A DNA stretch of 7,636 nt from Candidatus Binatia bacterium (lineage in GTDB: Bacteria > Desulfobacterota_B > Binatia > UBA9968): NCBI GenBank assembly GCA_025922795.1, contig JAICHC010000117.1, positions 1 to 7,636 of the forward strand, written 5' to 3'. Both the position numbers and the translations under genes were made by a program. Under the pieces are notes generated by a model. It was not told where the DNA came from. It did not search any database and was given only the letters and a program-made list of their open reading frames with translations. This document shows positions 1 through 6,566 of the stretch, in pieces. Every line of letters starts with the position of its first letter. Within the stretch, counting starts at the first letter, position 1.

Positions 1-39
1 AAACAATAAACGAAGCGTGCGCAAGTCGTACTGACACTT

Positions 40-77
40 CAACGCGGGAAGCCGTTGTGGAACAGCTTCCCGCGTTG
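40..77 (+). terminator. Strong hairpin, probable terminator of an upstream gene
   Basis: A perfect 13-bp inverted repeat (arms 40-52 and 65-77, arm sequence CAACGCGGGAAGC) encloses a 12-nt loop. The GC-rich stem suits an intrinsic terminator for a gene ending left of the window. The T-tract that follows is poor (gctttgtg), so termination would be inefficient or Rho-assisted. No gene is visible on either side within the window, so orientation is inferred. Confidence 0.55.
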
Positions 78-310
78 CTTTGTGAGGTAAAATCCCATCC
101 TCAGAACGGTGAGAATCATGCCGTTAACAGGAGCCGACCTTACTTAGCTCGCGCAAATTTTACAGCGTAGCTTTTTAGCAGCGTGTCATGGGGCAAGTCA
201 ACTCGACAGCGGCAAGCCGCGGCCAGCTCATTGCTTGTTTTTGAACTCGGGTAAGGTGCAACATTCGTGGAAGTGAAGCAAACTGCGGCTTGGCCCGGCG
301 CCAATCACTA
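78..310. other. Intergenic stretch with no recognisable gene
   Basis: Between the hairpin and the promoter at 311 I see no open frame with a start, a ribosome-binding site and family-like protein sequence. I also see no tRNA cloverleaf and no direct repeats. A trivial 5-bp inverted repeat (gcggc/gccgc near 210-221) is the only local structure. It is probably the 5' regulatory or spacer region of the small gene at 406. Confidence 0.4.
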
Positions 311-339
311 TTGACAAGCCCTGCACCGTTCATTATGAA
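311..339 (+). promoter_or_regulatory. Sigma70-like promoter for the small zinc-ribbon gene
   Basis: A perfect -35 hexamer TTGACA (311-316) is followed by a 17-nt spacer and TATGAA (334-339), a 4/6 match to the -10 consensus. Transcription would start near 346, giving a leader of about 60 nt before the ATG at 406. An AGGGAG purine block at 386-391 lies 14 nt from the ATG, longer than ideal for a Shine-Dalgarno site. Confidence 0.55.
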
Positions 340-405
340 ACAAGTCTGTCCTCGCGACTGCAGACTTCACGGTCCAATCGAATTCAGGGAGCGCCAAACA
401 TCAAA

Positions 406-765
406 ATGCCACGGACAAAGAAAAAAAGCGCCCGACGCGCCGCCAAAGATCGTACGCATGATTACATCGACGACGGCACGCATGATGAGTCCGAAGATGA
501 AGATCTTCCCAGTGATGAAGCGGGACGGCGCAAGATAAAGAAGAACTACGAAGAGCTGCTCGGCATCCGCATTGAGAAGCTCAGAGGCCGCGTGCTCAAT
601 CGGGAGAAAATCAACAAGAGCATCGACGGCCTGTATTTCATTTGTCACGACTGCAGAAGAATCTGCCACAACCTGGACGAAGGCTGGATTGAAGAAGCCG
701 GTACTCTCAACAATTATTGCGGCGCCTGCGCCAAGGCTAAGGGTATCCGAAGCAGTGCGGCTTAA
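406..765 (+). CDS. Small hypothetical protein with C-terminal zinc-ribbon-like Cys pairs
   Basis: This is a 119-aa protein that I do not recognise as a named family. Residues 1-17 are strongly basic (KKKSARRAAKDR). Residues 18-39 are acidic and low in complexity (DESEDEDLPSDE). Residues 41-75 are basic and probably helical. Residues 78-112 carry C80-x2-C83, an extra C87-H88, and C105-x2-C108, a spacing expected of a zinc-binding knuckle pair. The basic tail and zinc ribbon suggest nucleic-acid or ribosome contact, but that is inference. A good promoter lies upstream at 311-339. The stop codon TAA (763-765) overlaps the stop of the convergent pseudouridine synthase. There is no signal peptide or membrane segment. 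I am fairly sure it is coding because the Cys pattern is coherent, and unsure of function. Confidence 0.75.
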   Translation: MPRTKKKSARRAAKDRTHDYIDDGTHDESEDEDLPSDEAGRRKIKKNYEELLGIRIEKLRGRVLNREKINKSIDGLYFICHDCRRICHNLDEGWIEEAGTLNNYCGACAKAKGIRSSAA

Positions 766-782
766 ATTTTGATTTTAAGCCG
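758..782. terminator. Inverted repeat spanning the overlapping stop codons of two convergent genes
   Basis: A perfect 9-bp inverted repeat (CGGCTTAAA at 758-766, TTTAAGCCG at 774-782) with a 7-nt loop TTTTGAT covers both stop codons. Being symmetric, it could form a hairpin in either transcript and act as a compact bidirectional terminator. It is AT-rich at the loop side and has no clear U-tract beyond the stem, so termination strength is uncertain. Confidence 0.4.
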
Positions 783-1724
783 GGTTAATAGTTCGCCGAG
801 CTCTTCCGGCAACTCGGCTTCAACCGTCAGCCGACCGCCGCTGTCGGGGTGGAAAATGGTCAGGCTGCGCGCGTGCAAAAAATGGCGCTTCAATCCCAAA
901 TCCGGTCGCCCCGCACCATAGAGCGCGTCGGCAACAATCGGGTGGCCGATGGCAGCCAAATGGGTCCGGATCTGATGCGTCACGCCGGTTTCCATCTCGA
1001 CCTCAAGCAAGCTCAAACCGCGGGATTGCCCTAGCTTCCGATAGCGGGTCAATGCGTCCCAGCTTCGCCCCCTCGCATGCGCCGCTCGAGTAACCGTCCG
1101 CATGCGCGTAGGATCGCCGCTTTCATGCGCAAGCGCGAGCTCGATGATGCCGTCGCCACACGTGACACCCCAGACCAGCGCCCGGTAAATTTTCTTGACC
1201 CTTCTGCGGCGAAACTGGGACTTAAGATTTGCGAAGGCCGCCTCGGTCTTGGCGACCAGAACCAGCCCGGAGGTTTCGCGGTCGATCCGGTGAACCAGTC
1301 CCGGTTCCCATCGGCTTGTGCCGATGTTCGCCAGCGCTGGCCAGCCCGCCAAAAGGAAATTCGCCAGCGTACCGCCGTCGCGTGCAGAGAACCCATGGGT
1401 CGGCATGCCGGCGGGTTTATTGACGAACAAAATCGATGCGTCTTCGTAGACAACCGGCACCTCAAGCGCGGAATCAGGTAGCGGATTGGTCGCCAGCCAA
1501 CTTGCCGGGCCGTGGTAAATCAATTCGTCGCCACCCCGCAGGCGGTCGCCTTTTTTGTGCGTTTTGCTTGCCACGAAAAATAATTTAGCGCGGATGGCGT
1601 TCTCGATTTCTCGGCGCGACAGATGAGGCAGACACTCGCGCACAAAGGCATCGAGACGAATCTCTCCGCGCTCGACCGGCAACCTCCAGGTTTTTGTTGC
1701 GATCTTGATCACTTGATCCGCCAT
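762..1724 (-). CDS. RluA-family RNA pseudouridine synthase (RluC/RluD-like)
   Basis: Cytoplasmic enzyme that isomerises specific uridines in structured RNA, most often 23S rRNA, to pseudouridine. From the ATG at 1724 it has 320 aa, typical of RluC/RluD. Residues ~19-66 form an S4-like RNA-binding domain (RLDAFVREC...GGDELIY). The catalytic motif HRIDRETSG at 145-153 contains the nucleophile Asp148. Downstream come a TGVTHQIRTHLAAIGHPI segment near 246-263 and a late FLHA block, all diagnostic of the family. The frame stays open to a TTG at 1781, which would overlap the divergent manC start and has no ribosome-binding site. I prefer the ATG, although it also lacks a strong Shine-Dalgarno. The exact RNA target cannot be read from sequence. 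The C-terminus converges on the small zinc-ribbon gene with a 4-nt overlap. Confidence 0.93.
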   Translation of the reverse strand: MADQVIKIATKTWRLPVERGEIRLDAFVRECLPHLSRREIENAIRAKLFFVASKTHKKGDRLRGGDELIYHGPASWLATNPLPDSALEVPVVYEDASILFVNKPAGMPTHGFSARDGGTLANFLLAGWPALANIGTSRWEPGLVHRIDRETSGLVLVAKTEAAFANLKSQFRRRRVKKIYRALVWGVTCGDGIIELALAHESGDPTRMRTVTRAAHARGRSWDALTRYRKLGQSRGLSLLEVEMETGVTHQIRTHLAAIGHPIVADALYGAGRPDLGLKRHFLHARSLTIFHPDSGGRLTVEAELPEELGELLTRLKIKI

Positions 1725-1771
1725 ATCGGCTACCGTACTATACCTCGCGATCTCATCAACGAGGCTTCTGA

Positions 1772-2884
1772 ATGTTAACAAATTGTTTTAGCGTGATTAT
1801 CGCCGGCGGCAAAGGCACGCGTTTCTGGCCGCTCAGCCGCGCCCGGCGGCCTAAGCAGCTACTCAAAATCATCGGCCGGAAAAGCTTGATCGAAGAAACC
1901 GCGGAGCGGGTCTATCCTCTCAGCGGGCAAAAGCAGACTTTGGTCGTCACGGTTGCCGATCAAGTCAATGCACTGCGGCGCGAGCTGAATACGTTGTCGA
2001 AACATAACTTTATCGCCGAACCGCAGGGCAAGAACACAGCTCCGTGCATCGGCCTGGCGGCGCTGGAAGTGATCAACCGCCATCCCGATGCGGTCATGAT
2101 CGTGCTGCCGGCGGACCACTGGGTCGGCGATCGCGCGGGGTTTCGCCGCACCCTCAAAGCGGCGGCCGCTCTGGCAAAACAGCACGAGCAATTGATAACG
2201 ATCGGCATTCGCCCCAACTACCCGGAAACCGGCTACGGCTACATAGTCAAAGGCAAGGCAGTCGCGGGGAACAATTCATCTACCCCCTTTCGAGTAAATC
2301 GGTTCACGGAGAAACCGACGCATGCTGCGGCACAGCGGCTAATCCGCCAGGGCTCTTTGTGGAACAGCGGAATCTTTGTTTGGAAGGCATCGGTACTGCT
2401 TGAACTGCTGGCACGGTATCAGCCAGCGATCGCAAGCGGTCTGGAGTCAATCAAGCATGCGACATCGGGCCATTCCCTGGCCAATCCGGGAATCCGACTG
2501 CGCGCGATCATGGCACGCGAATATAGCAGGATGCCGAGTGTTTCGATCGATTATGGCGTGATGGAAAAAGCCGGCTCCGCCGGCAAGGTTTTGACTTTGG
2601 AAGCCGACTTTGACTGGAGCGACGTCGGCAGCTGGGCGGCGGTCCATCGACTGCTGCGAAAGGACGGCAACGGCAACGCAAGTCAGGGCCGCTGGCTGGG
2701 TGTCGGCGCAAAGAACTGTCTCATCCACGCGCCGGATCGCCTCGTGGCGTTGATCGGAATCGAAAATGCCGTCATCGTCGACACGCCCGACGCATTATTG
2801 GTCGGTGATCTCAACCGCACCCAAGAAGTGCGCGAAGTTGTCGAAGAGTTGAATCGCAAAGGTCTCGGCTCGTACGGAATTTGA
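1772..2884 (+). CDS. manC: Mannose-1-phosphate guanylyltransferase (GDP-mannose pyrophosphorylase), short form
   Basis: Converts mannose-1-phosphate and GTP into GDP-mannose and pyrophosphate, supplying mannose or fucose donors for surface polysaccharides. The 370-aa protein is the short, monofunctional type: it lacks the C-terminal cupin phosphomannose isomerase domain of ~470-aa ManC/AlgA enzymes. Visible motifs in order: GGKGTRFWPLSR at 12-23 with PKQ at 27-29 (nucleotide-binding loop), EPQGKNTAP at 83-91, LPADH at 112-116, GYGYI at 154-158, FTEKP at 178-182, WNSGIFVW at 197-204, SIDYGVMEK at 258-266 and DFDWSDVGSW at 279-288. All key segments are present. GAGG at 1761-1764 sits 7 nt before the ATG and supports this start. 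It is divergent from the pseudouridine synthase (about 47 nt between starts), and trmI follows 30 nt later on the same strand. No glycosyltransferases are visible nearby. Confidence 0.95.
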   Translation: MLTNCFSVIIAGGKGTRFWPLSRARRPKQLLKIIGRKSLIEETAERVYPLSGQKQTLVVTVADQVNALRRELNTLSKHNFIAEPQGKNTAPCIGLAALEVINRHPDAVMIVLPADHWVGDRAGFRRTLKAAAALAKQHEQLITIGIRPNYPETGYGYIVKGKAVAGNNSSTPFRVNRFTEKPTHAAAQRLIRQGSLWNSGIFVWKASVLLELLARYQPAIASGLESIKHATSGHSLANPGIRLRAIMAREYSRMPSVSIDYGVMEKAGSAGKVLTLEADFDWSDVGSWAAVHRLLRKDGNGNASQGRWLGVGAKNCLIHAPDRLVALIGIENAVIVDTPDALLVGDLNRTQEVREVVEELNRKGLGSYGI

Positions 2885-2914
2885 TCATTGCCCGTGCATT
2901 AGCTTCGCGGAACT

Positions 2915-3736
2915 GTGAATACACGATACCCCAAAGGTCCGTTTCAGCCCGGCGAGCCGGTTATCTTACTCGACCGCAAGGACCGCGAATATCTCGCGCG
3001 CCTTGACCCGCGCCGCGGAATTTCAATCCGCGGCGGCAAAATTGCCGTCGATGGAATTATCGGACGTGACGAAGGCAGCGTCGTGCGCTCTTCTGTCAAT
3101 GAGCCTTTCCTAGTTTTTCGTCCCAGCCTGCCACAGCTGATTCCCAATTTGCCGCGTAGCGCGCAGGTGATTTATCCGAAAGACATCGGACCTATCTTGC
3201 TTTGGGCCGATCTTTTTCCCGGCGCGCGCGTGCTTGAAGCCGGCGTCGGTGCCGGCGCCTTGAGCATGGCGCTCTTGCGCGCGATTGGCGATACGGGTCA
3301 GTTGATTTCCTATGAGATTCGCGAAGACTTTGCCGAGCTCGCCAAAAAAAATGTCGAGCGCTATTTCGGTCCAGCACCCAACTGGACGGTACGAATGGGC
3401 GACGTCACCATGGAACTCGACGAACGCGACATCGACCGTTTGGTTCTCGATTTGCCCGAACCGTGGCAGGTCATCGAGCGCGCTTGGCACTCGCTAACAC
3501 CGGGCGGCATCCTGCTCTGCTACTTGCCTACGGTCTTGCAAGTGAAGAGCCTGATCGACGCTCTACGCTACGACAAGCGCTTCGCCTGCATAGAAACGTC
3601 GGAAAACTTGATGCGCTTTTGGCACTTCAAAGGCATGAGCGCGCGCCCGCAACACCGCATGGTCGCGCACACCGGTTTCCTTACGTCCGCTCGGAGACTT
3701 GCCGACGGTCAGTTAGACATTCCACGAGCGCCGTGA
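2915..3736 (+). CDS. trmI: tRNA (adenine-N1)-methyltransferase, TrmI type (m1A58)
   Basis: S-adenosylmethionine-dependent enzyme that methylates N1 of adenosine 58 in the T-loop of tRNA, working as a homotetramer in characterised relatives. The 273-aa length is normal. An N-terminal small beta domain (residues 10-70, beginning FQPGEPVILLDRKDREYL) is followed by a segment with IYPKDIG (86-92). The Rossmann methyltransferase domain shows motif I VLEAGVGAGAL (107-117), the SAM-ribose acidic residue in SYEIRED (132-138), GD (162-163) and the catalytic-loop segment LDLPEPW (178-184). The C-terminal RPQHRMVAHTGFL (244-256) is a family signature. The start is a GTG at 2915 with only a weak GCGGA upstream; no ATG gives the conserved N-terminus. 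It probably shares a transcript with manC. It ends 4 nt before the convergent deacetylase, leaving no room for separate terminators. Confidence 0.95.
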   Translation: MNTRYPKGPFQPGEPVILLDRKDREYLARLDPRRGISIRGGKIAVDGIIGRDEGSVVRSSVNEPFLVFRPSLPQLIPNLPRSAQVIYPKDIGPILLWADLFPGARVLEAGVGAGALSMALLRAIGDTGQLISYEIREDFAELAKKNVERYFGPAPNWTVRMGDVTMELDERDIDRLVLDLPEPWQVIERAWHSLTPGGILLCYLPTVLQVKSLIDALRYDKRFACIETSENLMRFWHFKGMSARPQHRMVAHTGFLTSARRLADGQLDIPRAP

Positions 3737-3740
3737 ACTC

Positions 3741-4607
3741 TCACGCATAACCCTTTTGCAGCCACCACTCAGCGATTTCAATCCGGCGCGCGAACCACAC
3801 CTTGGGAAAACCTTTGACGTAATGAATGAACTCGTCGATGATTTTCGTCCGATACGGCACGCCCGAAACGAATGGGTGCATATTGAAAGCGAAGTACTTC
3901 GGCGCGCCGTGCTCGCCCTCCCAATAGAGATAGTCAAACTGATCCTTCATGATCTGCAACAAATCTCGCGGTGTTCGCCCCGTACCATAAGTGGAATAGT
4001 CATTGCATCCGGGCACATTGTACGGCACGACAACGACTTTTCGACCGCGGGCTTCGACCATGTAGGGATTGTCGCTGTTTAGCGGATCGGCCCACCAAAC
4101 AAAGCCGGCTTCGGCAACCAGCTCCAAAGTATTGGCCGTCGAAGCATGCCCCGGCGATAGATATCCTGTCGGCTTCTGCCCGAGCACTTTTTCAAACGCC
4201 GCCACGGTCTTTTGGATTGACTCGCGCTCTTGCTCCCTCGTGTACATGAACGAGTATTCGTGTTCATAGCTTTCCGACGAAAACTCGTGTCCTTTGGCCA
4301 TGAACTCCCGGCAAGCGTCGGCAAACTGCTCGACTTTTAGCCCGTTCATTAAAAAGGTCGTTTTGAGATTGTGACGTTCGAAGAGATCCACGAGCCGCCA
4401 GATGCCGACCCGATCGCCGTATTCTCGCTCGGTGACCAGTGCCATGTTCTGTTTGTGCACCGCCTTTGCCGGTGGAATCGTGGCGCCGCCTTGCCGCTGC
4501 AAAGATTCGTGAGTCGCGAAATTCGCCGGCCAGACTTCCCAGGGCACGATGAAAGTCACGCAGATCTTCGCCTTGTCGGGCCATTCTATCGCTGGTGGTC
4601 GTCCCAT
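3741..4607 (-). CDS. Polysaccharide deacetylase-family hydrolase (PgdA/PuuE allantoinase-like)
   Basis: A 288-aa NodB-fold (CE4) protein without signal peptide or membrane segment, so probably cytoplasmic. This fits the PuuE/HpPgdA branch, whose members hydrolyse amide bonds in N-acetyl sugars, allantoin or related small molecules. Landmarks: core strand KICVTFIVPWE at 14-24, KTTFLMNG at 82-89, GHEFSSESYEHE at 106-117, YLSPGHAST at 149-157, EAGFVWWAD at 166-174 and FNMHPFVSGVPYR at 241-253 with the late catalytic His244. Relative to HpPgdA-type GHEIGLHGYSHE, the first metal-ligand His is Glu112 while His116 is kept, and the usual N-terminal catalytic Asp is not obvious (Glu24 is nearby). This may change the metal site or substrate. 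AAGGAG (4613-4618) lies 5 nt before the ATG and fixes the start. It diverges from the ABC-importer operon, so its substrate may be linked to the imported compound; that link is inference. Confidence 0.88.
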   Translation of the reverse strand: MGRPPAIEWPDKAKICVTFIVPWEVWPANFATHESLQRQGGATIPPAKAVHKQNMALVTEREYGDRVGIWRLVDLFERHNLKTTFLMNGLKVEQFADACREFMAKGHEFSSESYEHEYSFMYTREQERESIQKTVAAFEKVLGQKPTGYLSPGHASTANTLELVAEAGFVWWADPLNSDNPYMVEARGRKVVVVPYNVPGCNDYSTYGTGRTPRDLLQIMKDQFDYLYWEGEHGAPKYFAFNMHPFVSGVPYRTKIIDEFIHYVKGFPKVWFARRIEIAEWWLQKGYA

Positions 4608-4618
4608 GTTCGCTCCTT

Positions 4619-4630
4619 ATTTTGCAAAAT
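4619..4630. promoter_or_regulatory. 12-bp perfect palindrome directly upstream of the deacetylase ribosome-binding site
   Basis: ATTTTGCAAAAT reads identically on both strands and abuts the AAGGAG ribosome-binding site of the deacetylase gene. It lies between that gene and the divergent importer operon, a position suited to an operator for a dimeric repressor. It may equally be an AT-rich chance palindrome. No second copy was noticed. Confidence 0.25.
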
Positions 4631-4757
4631 TTTTTTCTCAACCTCTGAACGATCGTTGGATGTCACTCAACAATGCGCCCTTAGATTTGTCCCTCCGAAA
4701 TATATGGCAGCGAAATTTGACCGTCAAGCGTCAGCCGCGCTTGGACTTTCTGGTTGC

Positions 4758-4786
4758 TTGACATACAGCAAGCGTGCATCTATTGA
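4758..4786 (+). promoter_or_regulatory. Candidate promoter of the ABC-importer operon
   Basis: A perfect TTGACA (4758-4763) is followed by a 17-nt spacer and TATTGA (4781-4786), only 3/6 of the -10 consensus. It is placed just ahead of the signal-peptide remnant at 4801. A TAGAAT at 4793-4798 is a better -10 by itself but has no partner -35. The position is persuasive; the -10 is weak. Confidence 0.35.
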
Positions 4787-4800
4787 TCGCTGTAGAATTT

Positions 4801-4983
4801 ATGAACGGCGCCACTTTGTTCTTTGTCATTCCCTATCGATTGCCTTTGCTGCCCAGGCGCGCGCACAATCGACGCTCGAAAAACTCGTCATCGCCAATCC
4901 ATGCCGCAGCATCGCTTCGATCGATCCAGGATTTTGACTTCAGTCTGCAAAGAGAAGTGAATCACGAATTGGGGATCAAATAG
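4801..4983 (+). pseudogene. Remnant of a NitT/TauT-type substrate-binding protein (internal deletion)
   Basis: In one frame (4803-4934) the DNA encodes a short basic stretch (ERRH), a hydrophobic stretch and a signal-peptidase-like end (LSIAFAAQARAQS). The first beta strand of a periplasmic binding protein follows (TLEKLVIANPCRSIASIDP), then a stop at 4935. In another frame (4924-4983) lies IQDFDFSLQREVNHELGIK and a stop, which resembles the C-terminal helix of NitT/TauT binding proteins. The ~280 residues between are missing. A binding protein of this family normally has ~320-340 aa and is usually encoded beside its transporter. The ATG at 4801 is in the C-terminal frame, so the signal peptide itself is also out of frame with the nearest start. 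The stop lies 16 nt before the ATPase gene, the position expected for an operonic binding protein. The remnant cannot make a functional protein. Assignment rests on my reading of the two ends, without alignment. Confidence 0.62.
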
Positions 4984-4999
4984 CGGCGACGGGCATGTC

Positions 5000-5776
5000 A
5001 TGGCACCGTTCATCCAAGCACAAAACCTCACACTCGCTTTCAGATCGAAAACCCGCGAGTCGGTCACCGCCGTCCAAGATTTTACTCTCGAAGTTGGCCG
5101 AGGCGAGTTTGTCAGCATCGTCGGTCCGTCGGGTTGCGGCAAAAGTACGTTTCTGAATATCCTTTTAGGGCTCATCAAACCAGACAGCGGTGAAATCCAC
5201 TTGAACGGCACGCGCATTACGGGTCCCGGCCAAGAGCGCGCCATGGTCTTTCAAGAGTTCGGCCTGCTCCCTTGGCGAACCGTCACCGCCAACGTGGAAC
5301 TTGGACTTGAGTTGAAAGGCATTCCGCCGGCGCAAAGAACAGAACGGGCAACGGAACTGATCAAGCTGGTTGGATTGAAAGGTTTCGCCAGCCACTATCC
5401 CCACGAACTCTCGGGCGGAATGAAACAGCGCGTGGGACTGGCACGGGCCTTGGCAACGGAGCCCGAAGTATTGCTCATGGACGAACCCTTCGCCGCCCTG
5501 GATGCGCAGACGCGCGATCTGATGCAGATGGAATTGCTGCAAATCTGGGAACACACCAAAAAGACAGTGCTGTTCGTGACCCACAGCATCGAAGAGGCGG
5601 CCTACCTTTCAGACCGGGTCATTGTCATGACCGCAAGGCCGGGGCGCACGAAGGACGTCCTCCAGATTAAACTGCCGCGACCGAGAGACTACGAAATGCG
5701 GCTTACGCCCGAATTCAACGAGATCAAGTTGCGTATCTGGGAAGTGCTTAGAGAAGAGTTGACTTCACGAGGCTAG
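5000..5776 (+). CDS. ABC transporter ATP-binding protein, NitT/TauT/SsuB type
   Basis: Cytoplasmic ATPase that powers import through two membrane permease subunits. The 258-aa length is typical. All nucleotide-binding motifs are intact: Walker A GPSGCGKST (42-50), Q-loop VFQEFGLLPW (83-92, Gln85), ABC signature LSGGMKQR (137-144), Walker B VLLMDEP (157-163) with D-loop AALD (165-168), and switch His195 in VTHSIEEA. The FGLLPWRTV context and MTARPGR stretch (210-216) are characteristic of the SsuB/TauB/NrtD/ThiZ group importing sulfonates, nitrate, pyrimidines or similar solutes; substrate cannot be deduced. The ATG at 5000 has only a weak upstream purine stretch (gacggg), suggesting coupling to the binding-protein remnant ending 16 nt earlier. 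A permease gene starts 2 nt after the stop. This is the only apparently intact component of the importer. Confidence 0.95.
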   Translation: MAPFIQAQNLTLAFRSKTRESVTAVQDFTLEVGRGEFVSIVGPSGCGKSTFLNILLGLIKPDSGEIHLNGTRITGPGQERAMVFQEFGLLPWRTVTANVELGLELKGIPPAQRTERATELIKLVGLKGFASHYPHELSGGMKQRVGLARALATEPEVLLMDEPFAALDAQTRDLMQMELLQIWEHTKKTVLFVTHSIEEAAYLSDRVIVMTARPGRTKDVLQIKLPRPRDYEMRLTPEFNEIKLRIWEVLREELTSRG

Positions 5777-5778
5777 AC

Positions 5779-6566
5779 ATGACGGCAAAGGGATACTTCA
5801 CGGAACATCGCCGGCTCTGGCTCGGACTGTGCTCGGTTTTCTTCGTTGTTTCCGTCTGGGAGCTGGTGCTGACGTACATCTTTCCGGTAAACCCGTTCTT
5901 TTTTACTAAACCATCGCTCATTGCCGCAGCGTTTAAGGAACAAATCCAAGGCGCCAAACTTTGGCACGATCTGGCGGTCAGCAGCCGGGCATTCCTATGG
6001 GGCTTCAGCTTTGCCGTCATCGTCGGCATTCCCGTGGGCCTTGTCATGGGTTGGCGCAGGAGAGTCGAATACTCCCTCGATCCCTTCCTGACAGCGCTAT
6101 ACGCCAGCCCCCTGGTCGCGTTGGCGCCGTTGTTCATTATAGTTTTTGGCGTCGGCGTGCTGGGAAAAGCCGCTCTGGTTTTTTTGCTGTCGGTTTTTCT
6201 TTCGTCTTCAACGCATTCGCCGGGGTAAAATCGACGGACTCGCTGCTAATCAACGTGATCCGATCCTTCGGCGGCAGCGAGAAGGATCTTTACTTAAAAG
6301 TCATCCTGCCGAGCACCATGCCGTACATCATCGCGGGAGCACGACTCGCGATTGGCCGCGGCCTGGTGGGAATTATCGTCGGCGAGTTCTACGCCGCATC
6401 CGAAGGTATCGGTTTCGCCATCACGCAGGCGGGCGACACTTACCGGCTACCGGACATGTTCGTCGGCATCATCATCCTGTCTCTGATCGCCGTCGTGCTG
6501 ACTGAACTGATGCGCAAGCTGGAGATGACCGTCGCACCGTGGAGAGCGAGCGAAGAGGTGCGCTGA
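5779..6566 (+). pseudogene. ABC transporter permease, SsuC/TauC type, split by a -1 frameshift
   Basis: Inner-membrane subunit of the importer. From the ATG at 5779 (GAGG at 5769-5772, 6 nt upstream) the frame encodes about 135 permease-like residues: TM1 near 17-36 (VFFVVSVWELVLTYIF), FFTKPSLIAAAF, TM2 near 74-90 (FSFAVIVGIPVGLVMGW), SLDPFLTALYASPLVALAPL and GVGVLGKAALVF. It then runs into junk and stops at 6228. The rest continues in the -1 frame: VFNAFAGVK, an EAA-loop-like SFGGSEKDLYLKVILPSTMP, AGARLAIGRGLVGIIVGEF and a final TM (GIIILSLIAVVL), ending at 6566. The switch falls at the T7 run 6179-6185. Adding one T restores a standard 262-aa permease. The cause could be a homopolymer sequencing error, a true mutation, or ribosomal slippage on T_TTT_TTG. 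Confidence 0.85.
6180..6186 (+). other. Slippery heptamer/homopolymer at the permease frame switch
   Basis: In the frame of the upstream half the codons are GTT TTT TTG, so the heptamer T_TTT_TTG matches the X_XXY_YYZ pattern for -1 slippage. It sits exactly where the protein must change frame to continue as a permease. I see no strong downstream hairpin or upstream Shine-Dalgarno-like stimulator by eye, so an indel in the T run is the simpler explanation. Confidence 0.4.

Noticed and set aside
290..538. Plus-strand open frame overlapping the small zinc-ribbon gene
   Set aside because: It starts upstream of or within the promoter region, and its protein sequence is a frame-shifted shadow of the 406-765 gene without coherent motifs.
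1077..1481. Plus-strand open frame of 134 codons inside the pseudouridine synthase gene
   Set aside because: It is antisense to a well-conserved gene, has no family-like sequence and no ribosome-binding site.
1725..1781. TTG start at 1781 for the pseudouridine synthase, adding 19 residues
   Set aside because: It would overlap the manC start, has no ribosome-binding site, and adds sequence before the normal S4-domain beginning. The ATG at 1724 is preferred, though not proven.
4371..4937. Long plus-strand open frame over the deacetylase and the intergenic region
   Set aside because: Most of it is antisense shadow of the deacetylase gene. Only its last ~45 codons are meaningful, as the binding-protein N-terminal remnant.
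6539..6565. GTG start at 6539 for the second permease
   Set aside because: The ATG at 6566 has a well-placed AGAGG and the usual TGATG stop-start coupling with the preceding permease.
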